From Brachypterus glaber (lineage: Eukaryota; Arthropoda; Insecta; Coleoptera; Kateretidae): a DNA stretch of 64,000 nt. This document shows, in pieces, positions 32,251-44,639 of the stretch. Made by a program: the position numbers and the translations under genes. The notes below the pieces were generated by a model that was not told where the DNA came from, did no database searches, and worked only from the letters and a program-made list of their open reading frames with translations. Each line of letters begins with the position of its first letter. The first letter of the stretch is position 1. Where the stretch lies: contig OY294049.1 of NCBI GenBank assembly GCA_958510825.1, positions 37,290,774-37,354,773 on the forward strand, given 5' to 3'.

Positions 32251-33525
32251 AACTAAATTCTAACCTTTTTCTAATCTTATTCTAACTTTAAATATTTTTT
32301 AAATTTCCATTATTAATACGTAAGCTATAGTAGAAAATACTCATTTCAGACAGCTATGTGCCCAGGTTTGATAATTATTTTATATTTCTATAATAAGTTT
32401 AAAAAAATTTCCCCCAAAAGTCAAAATTATAGTAAGTCTGGCAACGTTGTACTAGAATTGAAAAAATAATTTTGTATGTTTAAATAAATATTAACTAACT
32501 AAATATAAAGTTTTTCTGAGAGGTAAACGTATTTATCGAAGTATAACAGTATATTACACGAAAAATATTTAGGGCCACCTAAAAAGATGGCTATTTTATA
32601 AATAAATGTAACGATATTATGTTTAAAAATATTATGATTGCTAAAATATATTAAGATTTATTTATATGAATAAATTTGTCTCCAGCTGCCATTTTATGAT
32701 GCAGGTAGAAATTTCCTAGTTGGCCACGCCCCCTCCGAAAGTTAGAAATTAACCGTACTCATAACGTATTTCTAACTTAAAAATCTAACGTTAGATTAAC
32801 TTTTGTAACTAACGTTTGATTCTAACATTAAAAAGCGGGACATTTGCACATATTTTATAAAGTACTTTTATACAGTTTTTTAACATTAGAAAAACGTTAT
32901 TCTAACGTTAAATTAGTACTAGGGTAGCTAACTCGGGGTAGCAAAAAATGCTAATGGAGCCAAGTTGTCAATCTAAGAGCGTACTAACTGCTATAAACTC
33001 AGACATGCTGGTCCATTTTGTTTCTGCGTTAACATCATTTGATGCATGCTTCTAGAATTCTAACCAAAGATGACTTAGTATTAATCAAAAGACGGAGAAA
33101 ATTGACAATAATTATTAAAAAATCCTTAAACTAATTTCTCAGATTTCGTAAAAAAATAATTTTTGACCACCCTAATATGACACACTCCTAACAACCCCCC
33201 GCTGGTTGCGATGGACAGTCTTCGTGGGGGTGTTAGACGTCGTCGAAGGTTTCGTAATTATCACAAATGTTGTTTGTATCGTTCTTATTTCTTCTTCTTT
33301 TTTACCGATCGTCTACTAATTATTTTCTTGTTTTTTTGTATTTTGTTTTTTTGTATGTTTTTTCACGTTTAATTGATAACACATTTTGATTAAATGGTTT
33401 CTTTTAATTAACTAGAAGATCTATATCAGTAGCTAAAAGTTTGTTTTGTAAAGGACTAAGTTTTAGGCATTCAGAATTACCTCGATAATCACTTAATTAG
33501 TTTTAGACGTAGTGTTTTAACTATC
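32251..33525. other. Non-coding stretch with scattered AACGTTA words
   Basis: 'ATCTAACGTTAGAT'-type palindromic words cluster at 32790-32920, which suggests this and the 49-bp tandem array belong to one degraded element. Nothing else is recognised. Confidence 0.4.
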
Positions 33526-34165
33526 TACCGGGTGTTTCAGCAAGGTGGTTCACCCCCGTTAACTTTTTTAATTTTTTATTTAGGATCGTGAAATTTGCAG
33601 GAGCTATATTATGTATAATTTAGGATTCTATGACATGGTTATACATTTTTTGGAACTTTTTTTACCGGATATTAATCGAACTTTCGATTTATAAATGGAA
33701 CACCCTGTATATTTTTATATATTTCGATTTAAAAAGAATGTGCATGTGCATAATGTGCCACTTGTCAATTTTTGACAGGTCATGTAATTTTTTATTTAAA
33801 TTTTTATTTTAAATCTAAAGTGCCTTAAATTAGCTTATTTGCTTAATTTTTGGTCTAGTGTCTTTAGAAAAATACTATTTTGAATTTTTCCCAAAACCCT
33901 AAATGTGGTGGGCTTTTAAAGGTTCGAAAATCATACTTTGGTCCATAAGTCATGTTTTTCAAATGCAAAGAGGGTGGCTCATTAGGTTAAAATGAAAGAA
34001 AATTTTCTTACGAACATTTTGATACCATACATGAAAAGTTTATTTGGAAGAACTGTGTCAAAAAATCTTAAATTATACATAATATAGCTTCTGCAAATTT
34101 TAAGACCCTACCTAAAAAAGTAAAAAAGTTAAGGGGGGTGAACCACCTTCCTGAAACACCCTGTA
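33526..34165. mobile_element. ACAGGGTGTTTCAG-type inverted-repeat element
   Basis: The left end 'GGGTGTTTCAGCAAGGTGGT' and 'TCACCCCCGTTAACTTTTTT' are mirrored on the right by 'AAAAAAGTTAAGGGGGGTGA' and 'ACCACCTTCCTGAAACACCC' before TGTA. The inverted region extends to 'GCAGGAGCTATATTATGTAT' and its mirror, so arms are about 100 bp. No transposase frame is present. Confidence 0.82.
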
Positions 34166-34484
34166 TATACCTTACACATTCAGTTTGACAAATTCTACTC
34201 TTCTTAAGTGACAATGATTCTATACCATACACAGCTTATCAATGAGATTAGACTTGTTTTTGTTTACTACTACAAAAATACTTGGCGCTTGAAATGTCAA
34301 CGCCGATTTTATTGTAGCCTTTTAAACAAGGTCATCACTTAAAAGAAAACTATGGTTTACGGAAACACCGAAAAAGAATTTAACTAATTTTGAACCGATG
34401 CATCGCAATGAACGTTTTTATAACTATTCATTATAATAACGAAATTTGATAAATTAAATATATTTAACATTACACAGCCACACA

Positions 34485-34865
34485 AAAAATAGGTTAGACA
34501 GGCACACAAAAAATAGGTAAGGAATCATATTTGATTGATAAAATATTAAAAAATCTACAGATAAAAAAGTTTGTGGCAGAAAAGTGATATGGCCCCCCAT
34601 TTTGCACGTCCCTGATTAAAATTACCAAATAACCATTACTTAAAAGAATGGACTTTATCAATTTTAAGGCATGTCCAAAAAATGTTTACTTTAGTTCATG
34701 GGGTTCCAGAGATATTAAATAAAAACTACTTTTCAGATATACCCTAGCTGAGCTAGCTAGCTCCCTAGGGCTCATTTTCGGACCATTATAGGAACTTTTT
34801 TCATATTTTTGGAAATATAATCATCCCTTAAAATGTTGTACCCTATTTCTGAATCACCCTGTATA
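34485..34865 (-). repeat. One-sided relative of the 15341-16500 palindromic element
   Basis: From 'CCCCCCATTTTGCACGTCCC' through 'TTAAATAAAAACTAC' and 'AGGAACTTTTTTCATATTTT' to 'ACCCTATTTCTGAATCACCC' the blocks follow the same order as the right arm of the 15098-16743 palindrome, at lower identity. Only one arm is present. Confidence 0.6.
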
Positions 34866-35324
34866 AAGTTAACATTTACTGAGCTTAAATTATATTAATT
34901 TACATTAAGATACTTTTTTATCTGTGTATGACTGTAAACGATATCTGTTGATGAAACCTAAATTCAAACAATATTGTTTAACGGACAAGTATTTATTGAA
35001 TAATCATTTAAATATTCGTTAAGGGGTTAACCGGGAGGGAAAGTGGGAGGACATTGAGCCCCGCTTTAACCCCAAAACTCCAAGCCGGACGAACCCAAAC
35101 AAACAACTCATTTCAAACGGTAATTCCCTGCTTGCCCGGACCTTTCGGTCAGGATCTGTCTGTTTCCCAAAAACCCTTTTATCCCTTATCTGGGGATATA
35201 CGCATTTATGCGGATTTCACATGCTAAAATATAATCGTCTTTGAAGGGTTTGATATCAATATTATCTATAGTGTTTTCACGTCCCTAGCAACTTTTTTTG
35301 TCTAAAGCAATTTTTTAACCTTAA
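34866..35324. other. Non-coding stretch, nothing recognised
   Basis: There is no ORF or repeat that I can support; a somewhat GC-richer patch lies at 35025-35200. Confidence 0.4.
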
Positions 35325-35715
35325 TAGTATATTAAAGTACTACTTTCATAACATACGTTTTTAGCGCACGAGTACAAGTTTAGAAAACCAGCCGCTTGCG
35401 GCGAGTTTACCAAAGTACTAGTGCGCTAAAAACGTGTTATAAAACGAGTGCTTTATACAATTTTTTCTGTTTTGCTCTAAAATTTTAGTGCAATTAACCA
35501 AGCCACAATTTTAACATGGTAAAAATAACCTAAACACAAAATTTTGTAGAAAATACAACTTTAAAGCTACATTGACATTTGCACCAAAAACGTCAAGCAA
35601 TAGACCAGGTCTGTTGCCAACCCAAAAGAACAAAAAGTACAGACCTCTTATGGGCCTATAGGAACACGCAAAATGCGTGTGATTATGAGCTTATAAGAGT
35701 CGCAAAATAGAAAAA
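35325..35715 (+). repeat. Dispersed repeat family C, copy 2
   Basis: It begins with 'AATAGTATATTAAAGTACTA' and 'AACATACGTTTTTAGCGCAC', passes through 'AACCAAGCCACAATTTTAAC' and ends with 'TGAGCTTATAAGAGTCGCAA'. It is the most complete + strand copy of the family and has no ORF. Confidence 0.82.
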
Positions 35716-35734
35716 GATCGGGTGCTTTTTTAGC

Positions 35735-36090
35735 TTTTAGTACTAGTTATAGAATAAGATCTAAGTTGGAATATGCTTAACTTGTTTGCTATCCCAATTA
35801 TGAGTCTCAAAAATCCAAAATTGAATCAGTACAGAGAAGATTTGTAAAATTTTTGCATTACAGGGCCGAAAACATATATCCTCCGCATTAGATGGCGCCA
35901 CCCATTTGTATGCTCTCGATACAGTTATACTTATTTTTGATAAGTATTTAAAATTTTTAACAGTCGGTGCGAAAACCACCATACCAATATATGCTCACTG
36001 ATGATTCTTTAAATGGTGATTTAGATGTTAATTATTCTAACTTAGGTAAAATTATATACAAGAGAAATATTTAGGATTTTTTGTAAAATT
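35735..36090 (+). pseudogene. Degraded LINE reverse-transcriptase C-terminus
   Basis: A conceptual reading with two in-frame stops gives 'RSKLEYA' followed by 'VQRRFVKFLHYRAENIYPP' and, later in the segment, 'DDSLNGDLDVNYSNLGKIIY'. The RSKLEYA...VQRRF pattern is the thumb/connection region that follows the RT domain in Jockey-like and related LINEs. An AATAAA signal lies near 36178. It is 5'-truncated and clearly older than the LINE at 1922-4653, and no target duplication is visible. The right edge meets the ACATCGGCAC element. Confidence 0.72.
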
Positions 36091-36194
36091 TGTATTTTAC
36101 TAATATTTCTAATGTCCTTATTCTTTTTTATTAATATTGTAAAATTAGGTCCTGTTATTGGTTTTCATACTATTGGATAATAAAAGTTTATTTA

Positions 36195-36878
36195 TTACAT
36201 CGGCACTTAGTGCTACTAAGAGTGCCGATGTATTGAAATCTTCGTCGAAAAGTCAAAATCTGACCACGTTTTTTTCACATTTCTTGACGTTTTAGACCAT
36301 TCTGAGTCGAAATCAGTAAAAAAAAATTTCGCGTCCGTCTGTCTGTTGTCTGGGTGTAAACTCTCTAACTCCATTTCTACATGAGATATCGACTTGCGGT
36401 TTTTTGCATATTGTTTCTTATCGTATTCCGAAGAGCTCATTAGATTTTGGGGTAAACGATTGGGGGTAAGGGGGTAAAAATAGAGTAAAACTCCTCTTTT
36501 TAGCGTTTTTTGTTTATAATTAAGGCAATTATTGTATTTGGTTAATTTAGTACTCATATAAAAAATAATTTTAAATTGGTCGAAAAATGTTATAAACAAC
36601 GTTTTCCTAAAATGCATTGTTTTCGAGATATAGGCGTTTAAAGCAGTAAAAGGTTTTTTTAGCATATCTCACATATTTATAACCCGATTTCAAAAAATTA
36701 TATTTTAAATAAAAGCTCTTTTTAAGCCCTATAAAAAATGTTATATACAGTTTTTGCTAGAATATAATGTTTTAAAGATACAGAATTTAAAATCAAACAA
36801 AACACCTAGTTTGAAATTTGCAAACTCGATGGCTGTAGTGTACAATAATGCCGATGTTTTGACAGGGTGCTTGCAACG
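36195..36878 (-). mobile_element. ACATCGGCAC-ended element, copy B
   Basis: This is the inverted match to 7223-7947. It opens with 'ACATCGGCACTTAGTGCTAC' and closes with 'TGCCGATGTTTTGACAGGGT'. A 149-codon frame on the - strand (36216-36665) overlaps the region aligned to the shorter frame in copy A; the first 20 residues are similar but the rest diverge, so a real protein is doubtful. Confidence 0.72.
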
Positions 36879-39060
36879 TTTCATCTAGTTTATTTACTGT
36901 TTTACGTGTGTAAATAAGATATTTTTATTAAACCGCTAAATTATCAAACCTTTTTGATCTGCCTATTACAGAATTTTAATTAAATTATACCTGATTATTA
37001 AAACCGAGAAAATTTTCATCCAACATTGGTTTTGTAAAATTGGCCGTAGTCTAATTACCATTAACCAGTATACTCAGCATTATTAGGGTCTATTTTCAGC
37101 TAAATTGGTGCTAGACTGTAAAAATCGTCGGTGTATAATTTTTAATAAAGTACGGGGCAAATATTCACTACGGCACTCTGGGGGTACTCGTTTGGCATCG
37201 TAATGGTCTCCTTTCTGTACTCGCTTTGAGCCCGTTTCTACATCAACACGACAAAAACTACGTTACAGCAGCCAGTGCCGATCCGACCGACCCCCTTCCA
37301 GCCCCCCTATTTGACCTTAGACTGGCTAGAAAATATATATTTACCGGTGGAGCTTTATTAAAATGGATCGATAAATCTTTTTTGGATCACCCCACCTCAA
37401 CCATATTACAAAATTTGGCAAATTTAAGGAAAATTTGAAGTTAGTTAATAATTTTTACTTTCCGTAAAGTGGGTAAAAATTTTGCTGATGAGATTTGTTT
37501 GGTCATCGCTTGCTTTTCAGGGAAATTTGTCATTCAAAAAAAGTTGGTAATTGGACAGAAGTCGCTTCAGGGGAACAATTTATATTTGCTGTTTTGAAGT
37601 TGGTATACATGTGACATTAGTTTAAATGAGTGAAAAAATGACAACAATTAACTCGTGATTTAAATTTTAAGGTTACATATGTTGAAAATTACAACGGATA
37701 TAACCTCAAAGTACAAATTAATTCTTAAATTAATTTTAATTAATTAATAATTAAACTTTAAACAAAACTTTTTTTTTATTATTCACAGTTAAAATTAGCA
37801 ACACAGGTATACATACCACTACAAAAAAAGTAAAAACTCAGACTAAATAGTCTCAGGCTCAATTTGCAAAAAATGTATCCTATGAACAATAATAATAATT
37901 ATTATTATTAACCCATTACGGCTTTAAAATTGCTCTTTAAACAAAGACCTCAGTGCTAATTTTCATTCCAGTTTAATGTTAGTCTCTTGCTACTTCTTTC
38001 TTTCGTTACAACTGCTGCTTTTTCATTTTTAATGCCTTGGCGTTAATGCCACCAGCTCCCTATAGACTGATTAATTGGCATTTTTACTTGAAGTGTATAT
38101 GAGAACGTATACCCCGTGTCATGCAAGGCCTCTAGAGTGTACGATGGTTAAAAGCAAGCCATGGCTTCCCTGATAGCACATTTCGTTATTGGAAAGGATA
38201 TAATATTAGAATATTCTTACTTTTGTACTTTTAGGTTTGATTATGGTCAGGTAAACTTTAATTTTTTTTTTGGCTCTTTTAAATCAACTGTTACTAGTTA
38301 CAAAATTAAAATTAATTAAATTAAATTAAATTAATGATATATAATTTAATAGATGGTACTTTAAAAAAATATGCCATATTCTTTTTTACCTCAATTCGAG
38401 AAACCTCACTCAGATATCTGTCATTTTTCAGAGTTCAGAAACGTAATTGGTTAAAATTGACAGTTAAAGAGGCAACTTTGAGCCACATATTTTTTCAATA
38501 TAAAAAAAGTACTTTAAGTAGTCAAATGATTAAAGGTGGCTTATTCTCAGCTCAGCTCTTTATTATTCGAGTCACCAGAAAATGGAAAGTTTAGTTTCGT
38601 GGAAAATGTAAAAGAATAATTTGTAAAATAATTAGATAATTTATGGTAAATTTTCCGAATATCAATCAAAATAAGAAAGAGGGGAATAATAATCATTCCA
38701 ATTTCCTTTTTTCTAACACTTGGGAAAAGATGGGATCAAAGTTACTTTGCTTAACGTGATCGGAATCTATTAATGTTTTGATTTTTATGAGGGATCAACC
38801 ACTACAAAATATTTGTCTATATTTTTGTGATTTTTTAAAGATTTTTGAAAGACTCCCAAAAAAAATTGTAAACTAACTTTTAATATGGTTCCATCCATCC
38901 ATTATGTATTCTGAACTATTTTCAAATATTAATTCTGATTTATAATAAATAATTTATTTATCTAAAATTTAATGTAAATCTATTTCAAATTTTGGCGAAG
39001 GCGCAAACACAGTTAATATGTTACACAAAAGAAATATTTAAAATAAAAATGTAACAGACA
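36879..39060. other. Non-coding stretch, nothing recognised
   Basis: It contains a short (AAT)n/(ATT)n run near 37889-37912, a TTAAATTAAATTAAAT run near 38315-38335 and a GGCGAAGGCG word at 38993 shared with the SINE. Small ORFs (for example 37226-37438 and 38334-38594) have no motifs. Confidence 0.45.
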
Positions 39061-39273
39061 TACCGTGCGATTATAAAGTGCCGAACACTTTTTAATGCAA
39101 AACTGGCATTAGCGATGAGTAAAATGCAAGAAAGCTGTGTGCGTTTTACTGGCCACCGAGCTGTTGTACATAGCAATCACATGGGCTTGTCGCGCACAAC
39201 TCTAACAGAGGCGTGGCTTCAAACGAAGAGTATTTTCTTTTCAAACTGTTCGGCACTTTATAATCGCACTGTA
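39061..39273. mobile_element. MITE with TACCGTGCGATTATAAAG termini
   Basis: 'GTGCGATTATAAAGTGCCGA' at the left is exactly inverted on the right as 'TCGGCACTTTATAATCGCAC'. The interior (about 160 bp) is fairly GC-rich and has no ORF. Confidence 0.85.
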
Positions 39274-39376
39274 TATTAGAGGTATCTCATCCATATCGTG
39301 TTCTCTCGCTTTGGCGATGTTGTTTTTGTAGAAAAAACCAAGATAGAGCGATTTATTATTTTTTTAAACATTCTTT

Positions 39377-39885
39377 TTCGTTATGCATAACATATATCTG
39401 CCGAATTTTTTTAAAAACCATTAATCGGTTTTATCAAGGGAGGCATTGAAATCGTAAATTTTACAACATCATATCATTTTGACAAGAGATTTTAAAAGTT
39501 GGGTTAAGCTTTTGACAAAAACCGTCCAGGATAAAATACAGTAAGTACTAGAATTTTTATTAGTTTTTTGTATTGTACTATTTAAATTATTCTTATAATG
39601 CTTTATAATTAAAAAAGTTATGTAAATTAGGTTGTTTTATTTTTCCGATAAATTTTATTCTAATAATTTTAATTTTTAGAAAAAAAAATCAAAGCGGATA
39701 CTGTGTTTATGCTTTGATATGTTTTGAATTTGACAAATAAACAACCTTACTTTAAAAATTAATTCTTACCTGTCAAACTAAATCAAACTATGTTGTAAAA
39801 TGGACGATTTCAATGCCCACCTTGATAAAACCGATTAATGCTTTTAAAAAAAAATCGGCAAATATGTATGTTTAACGAATTATAG
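39377..39885. mobile_element. Inverted-repeat element with 95-110 bp arms
   Basis: Left words 'CATATATCTGCCGAATTTTT', 'ATTAATCGGTTTTATCAAGG' and 'AGGCATTGAAATCGTAAATT' are mirrored on the right by 'TTTCAATGCCCACCTTGATA' and 'AAAACCGATTAATGC' and 'ATCGGCAAATATGTATG'. The arms are diverged by roughly one base in ten. Confidence 0.78.
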
Positions 39886-40194
39886 AGGAAAGTATTTCTA
39901 CGCTTGTATTACTATTTTTTATCGAATAATTACTGTTTATATTGTGTATTTTTAATACTGTATACAATGTAGTAAGCGCGGCAAATCCCGCAGTACGTTA
40001 TGTTTTATGGGAACGATTAACATGCATGCCCTGTAACCGTACTAAACATGTGAGTATTACCAAGGCGTTCGTTACTTACAGGCCTCAATGCAATTAAATG
40101 GTCCACCAAGGCGTTTACAAGAATTGAGAAATCGAGATTCCTTGTCTTGTCTCGACTTCGAAAAAAAGAATCAAGATAAAGGTGTAGGGGAGAA

Positions 40195-40392
40195 AGGGGT
40201 AATAAGAAACACTCGGGGTTTTAAGAAACAGAGCATGTTAGAATTAGCATAAACTTCATTTTTTTTTGTATTATGTATTGATATTTAGTATTCAGTTTCT
40301 TGTATAAAATTTAATTAATACTAATACGTTTAGAGGTAAAAAAATATTATATATTTTTTTTTCAAATTTTGTTTCTTATTACCCCCTTGGGG
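40195..40392. mobile_element. Short MITE with AGGGGTAATAAGAAAC ends
   Basis: 'AAAGGGGTAATAAGAAACAC' and 'GGGGTTTTAAGAAAC' at the left pair with 'GTTTCTTATTACCCCCTT' at the right; a further GGGGTTTTTAAGAAAC word lies just after. The interior is T-rich. Confidence 0.6.
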
Positions 40393-42772
40393 TTTTTAAG
40401 AAACAAGAATATTATATCCCATAAAAAGACCAAACAAATAAACTGAATATACAAGAGACACCTCTAAAGCAAGTCTAAGTGTACTTAAAATTAGAACAAA
40501 AATTAATAAATATTAAAAAAGTTATCAATAAACAAAACCGTTTTACAAAGTCGAACTATTAAAGTAGAAAACGCATTAAGAAAAATAAAAAAATATGAAA
40601 AACAGTAATAATAATTGGTAAATTTTATCTTTTACAACAATTAAGCTTATTGATGATGACTTAATTTGTCTCTTCGTCGTAATTCAAATGGTTCATTTCC
40701 CATCAATTGAATTGGCTGATAAAACATTGCCTTTTTTTTTAAATTCAATACTTTTTATTTTATTTTATGCAAACACTTTTCTTTCGATATTTCCTCGGCA
40801 TTTTCCTACAAGTTATTCCTACAAGATAACCCTTATTATAATCAATCTAGACAAATGAGACTCTCGACTCTCATGAAATCCTAGTCAAAACTCTTGTTGT
40901 TCTCCCTGGAAATAGAGTTGGCCTTGGTATTACCTATAGGTATACAAGCGGTGTATGCATGTGGGATGCAAAACATTATGCATATGTGGGTAGATCAGGT
41001 CGGTATGATATGTGTCGATTAAAGCTGCTTTTTCAAATGCATGTCTGTCTTCGAAAAATAATTGTAAATACAGAAACAACCAGATATACGTGCCGCCATT
41101 ACATTACTGCAAACCCCCGCACTACCCAATTCTTAACTGTGTATGTCTTGACGCTTTTTAAATCAATCAGATTGCGGCAATATAAAGAAAATAATAGTAT
41201 ATTATTTACCAAGTGAGAGAAGTTTGACATTTTTGACCTGCGTCAAATTGCAGGATGAGCGCGCTAGCGCGAAGCCCGCAAGACGCGGTCTAAAATGTTG
41301 AATCTTCACTCACGTGGAAAATATAGTATTTTTTTCACTACCAGTACAATTAATTAGGTATTTATTTATTTATTTATTTTACTAAAATTTAATGAAAAAG
41401 CTTATAAATTTAAAATATCACGCTGGCCGTTCGCGGCCATTAAAAAAACAAATGAATAACTTGACATTTCTGGCAGAAATTTTCTGGTGATCTGCTGAAA
41501 TTATTAAGTTAGAAAGTATTTCCGTGTTAAGTGTAATAAAATATATAAAAATGGAAAGTGAAATGCAAAGTGATGATTCTGGTACTCCCCCAGAAATAAG
41601 GGGACAGGCGAACTGTGAGGGAGAATCTATTGCCTCAAAACTCAATATATGTACCTCTAGTCATCTATGATCCTTACGGTAATATATGTGTTGTATAATC
41701 TATGGTTGAATATGATGGACCAATGATTTTCACTTTTCGAAGTGTTTTTTGTAAAACATATTTTATAGGTACTAATTTAGTTAATATTTTTTAATTTATC
41801 AAGCAATAAATATATTTGGTGCCTAAAGACACTTGTAAATAGCAATGTGATTAATAATTAAGTGAAACGTCAGATGCCAAAACAGCTGAATAAAAATTCA
41901 TTATTAACCTTGGTGCAATTTCATTATTTTTAGAACCTCTGACGTCATAGGTAGAGAAATAATATTTCTACCAATGAAAAGAACAGTAATAAAGATGTGC
42001 TTTTAGGCTGGTGGTGAAAAAAGTATATTATGCACCTAGTATGCAAACTAAGTGTTCGAGACTGAAGTTTTTTTGCTAACACGGAGTCGAGGCAAAAAGT
42101 CAGTCGAGAACACTTAAGACAGTTCGTATATACTATGTTTTCTACTACCTAAAGCTAGTAACTCCAAATATCAGTTAAAAATAGTACCTACTTCTATATA
42201 TATATAGGTATAAATAAATTGTAATTTTTAAACCTATATAAAAAATCAATTCTCGTATTTACTAACATATTTTGTATTAATATTAAAAAAGGAATAATAA
42301 AATTGATCCAAAATTGCTTAAGAAACGAGAAAAATAAACCCACTAAAATCTACGATAAGTCATTTGGTCTATTTTGAAAATTATTAAATATTTAAAAATA
42401 TCCTAAATTGTACCTAACGGATAACTCTTTATGGGAGTAAGTACACATTTCATTTAAATTAAATTAAATAACTAAAATCAAGTCAGCCATAAAAACAAAC
42501 TATTCAGCTGTTTTTGAAGAGGAAATCCTCTCCTTTTACATAGGAATCTTGAAATTGTATCTCCAAGACTTGCAGACCAAGTACCCATAAAGGTTCAAAA
42601 ACCTTTTGCATTCCTATGTATCCTGCTGAAAAAGTCGGATATAAACATAAAAATTAGTGTAAAATAACGTGCAGGATGGACAGACAGACAGATATTTTTA
42701 AAGCTTCTTATTTTCCATGGGTCGTTTTTTGACTATTTTGGAAAATTCGAAACTACCGTATTATAATCTTTT
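40393..42772. other. Non-coding stretch, nothing recognised
   Basis: ORFs at 40959-41216 and 41418-41645 show no motifs or splice context. A (TTTA)n run lies near 41360-41380 and a (TA)n run near 42195-42206. Confidence 0.45.
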
Positions 42773-43077
42773 AGCGCTTAAAGCCGCGTTTACACTTGAG
42801 CAGCAGTGTTGCGGCAACAGTTTTTTAACCAATTAGAAACCAGTATCCAGTTGTTTCAAGCGGCAAAAAGTTAAATTGGATCAAACTGTGTAGTGCTGTT
42901 GCGTCGTTTTTTAGGTTAGTTTTTAAAATTGTTTATATTAAGTAAGTTACTAGTGTTATAATTCGATATACCTAATTATATAGTAGATTTATAACAATTG
43001 TTATTCTTTTATAGTTTATTTATAAACAGTGGTATTTGTTTTACTTAACTTTTATTTTTTTCTCCGCCACCATAAAT

Positions 43078-43126
<49 letters not shown>

Positions 43127-43830
43127 TTATTTCATCTTTAAGCCAATTTACATTGGATAGACAGGTCATACAGTAATAATATAATAATTTATAAATAACA
43201 ATAAATTAAAGAAAAGTACACATTTAAAATATACATTAAAAACTATAAATAAATAAATTATAAAAAGTCTATAAAAACACAGCTAAATTTAACAAGAAAC
43301 TTTTTTAACTTCCGTTTAAAAACATTTAAGGACGTTTCATTTTTTAGAACTGAAGGTAACATATTAAAATAATGACAACCAGCGTATATGGGTGACTTCT
43401 TATAAAGTACCCGTTGGAATGTATTGAGTCTAAAGTTATTTTTTACTCTTGTATCATAATTATGAATATCGAGGTTTCTTGAGAATTGCTGTCTGTTGGT
43501 AAATATATAAATTAAAAGTTTAAAAATAAATATACACGTAAATGTTAAAATTTTTTTGTTTTTAAAAGTATTTTTGCAAGACTCCCTATAATCTAGGTTA
43601 AACATGAGTCGAACAATTCTCTTCTGGCTGCAAAATATTCTGTCAGCTTCAGCAGCCAATCCGTAGACAATTATATTGTAACTGATTGCTGAATATACCA
43701 GTGCGTAATAGGGAGATATGAGTCCTGGTTCATCCAAACAGTTTTTTAATGTCTTGAGTGCAAAATATTGCTTGTTAAGCGAACGACATATTGTATCTAT
43801 ACATTTGCAAATAATTTTTTGAGAAAATCA
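43078..43830 (-). mobile_element. 5'-truncated LINE on the - strand with (ATCT)n tail
   Basis: The coding remnant 43258-43827 is followed on the - strand by an AT-rich 3' UTR and a perfect (AGAT)n array at 43078-43127, which reads as an (ATCT)n tail in the element's own direction. The 5' limit is set only by the end of the frame. No clear target-site duplication could be matched by eye. Confidence 0.75.
43258..43827 (-). pseudogene. LINE reverse-transcriptase C-terminal fragment
   Basis: The frame is open from about 43827 down to the stop near 43258 with no native start. Seen: 'NKQYFALKTLKNCLDEPGL', 'YYALVYSAISYNIIVYGLA', 'RIFCSQKRIVRLMFNLDYRE', 'NLDIHNYDTRVKNNFRL', and 'FNMLPSVLKNETSLNVFKRK' near the end. 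This is the post-RT region common in many insect LINEs (the 'YYALVYS...QKRIVR...YDTR...LP' pattern). The catalytic RT domain is missing through 5' truncation, so the product cannot act. The frame is intact over 190 codons, so the copy is not very old. Confidence 0.82.
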
Positions 43831-44029
43831 CCATCACATTGAAAAAGAAGTTACTATATAATAATTGTTTATTTATTCAATAAAACGCCAAATTTTGATT
43901 TTTAATTCAAACGTAACCTTTAAAAAAACTGTTGCAGAAACACTGCAGTGTAAATTGGCTTTTTATAGTCTGGAGTGGGGATTGCAGCCGCCACACTGTT
44001 GCTCAAATGTAAACCCGGCTTTATCCGCT

Positions 44030-44639
44030 GGGATAGTATAATAAACAAAGTTCAGCTGTTCACTCAGTAATGAAGATCTTGAATTGTTAAATTATAGGTA
44101 CCGTTGAATTAGAAAGTACGAAATTTTGCAAAAGTCCAAACCAAATTTATTAAATTGTTAATGTACTTTTCAGACAGCAAACAGACCGTAAAATATTTAA
44201 TATTAAGTGTGCCTTGAAATATGTAAACTAGATAAACAGACTAGCACGAAAGTCGAGAAACGAAACTTCTCGTCTCGATTTTCGAGAGTCTCGATTTTAG
44301 AGACAGAAATATTAAGATTGGAAACACCAGTAATTAAAATCGACTGAAAAATCGAAATTTAGATGTCAACTTTTGACACTGGTAACATTTCAATCAAATT
44401 AATTTCAATTAATTTTTCTTTTAATTAATATCTGATAATGGTGCGGCAAGGAAAACAATCTGATAAAGTTACAAAGAAAAAACAAAAGGATATGGTCCAA
44501 AAATACAGGAAAAGTGAAGTCAATTTGAGTTCTTATTTTATAAACTTCCTCATTTTTCCACCCGTCTAGAAAAGGTACCCGTTTTACATTTTTTTTAATA
44601 CTGTCTTGGCGATTTCTCGACGATTAAATACTTGTCTCG
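44030..44639. other. Non-coding stretch, nothing recognised
   Basis: 'CGAAAGTCGAGAAACGAAAC' and 'TCTCGTCTCGATTTTCGAGA' near 44248-44300 form a local hairpin. Nothing else is visible. Confidence 0.4.

Larger units (their letters stand above)
42773..44029. mobile_element. MITE with GCGTTTACACTTGAGCAGCA end, split by a LINE fragment
   Basis: 'AAAGCCGCGTTTACACTTGA' and 'GCAGCAGTGTTGCGGC' at the left are mirrored by 'GCAGCCGCCACACTGTTGCT' and 'CAAATGTAAACCCGGCTTT' at the right. Inner pairs such as 'CAACAGTTTTTTAACC' and 'TTTAAAAAAACTGTTG' support one original element. The LINE piece at 43078-43830 lies between the halves. Confidence 0.78.

Noticed and set aside
43078..43860. Target-site duplication for the - strand LINE (CACCAT near 43070 and 43830)
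   Set aside because: The match is only about six bases and offset from the element ends, so it is too weak to claim.
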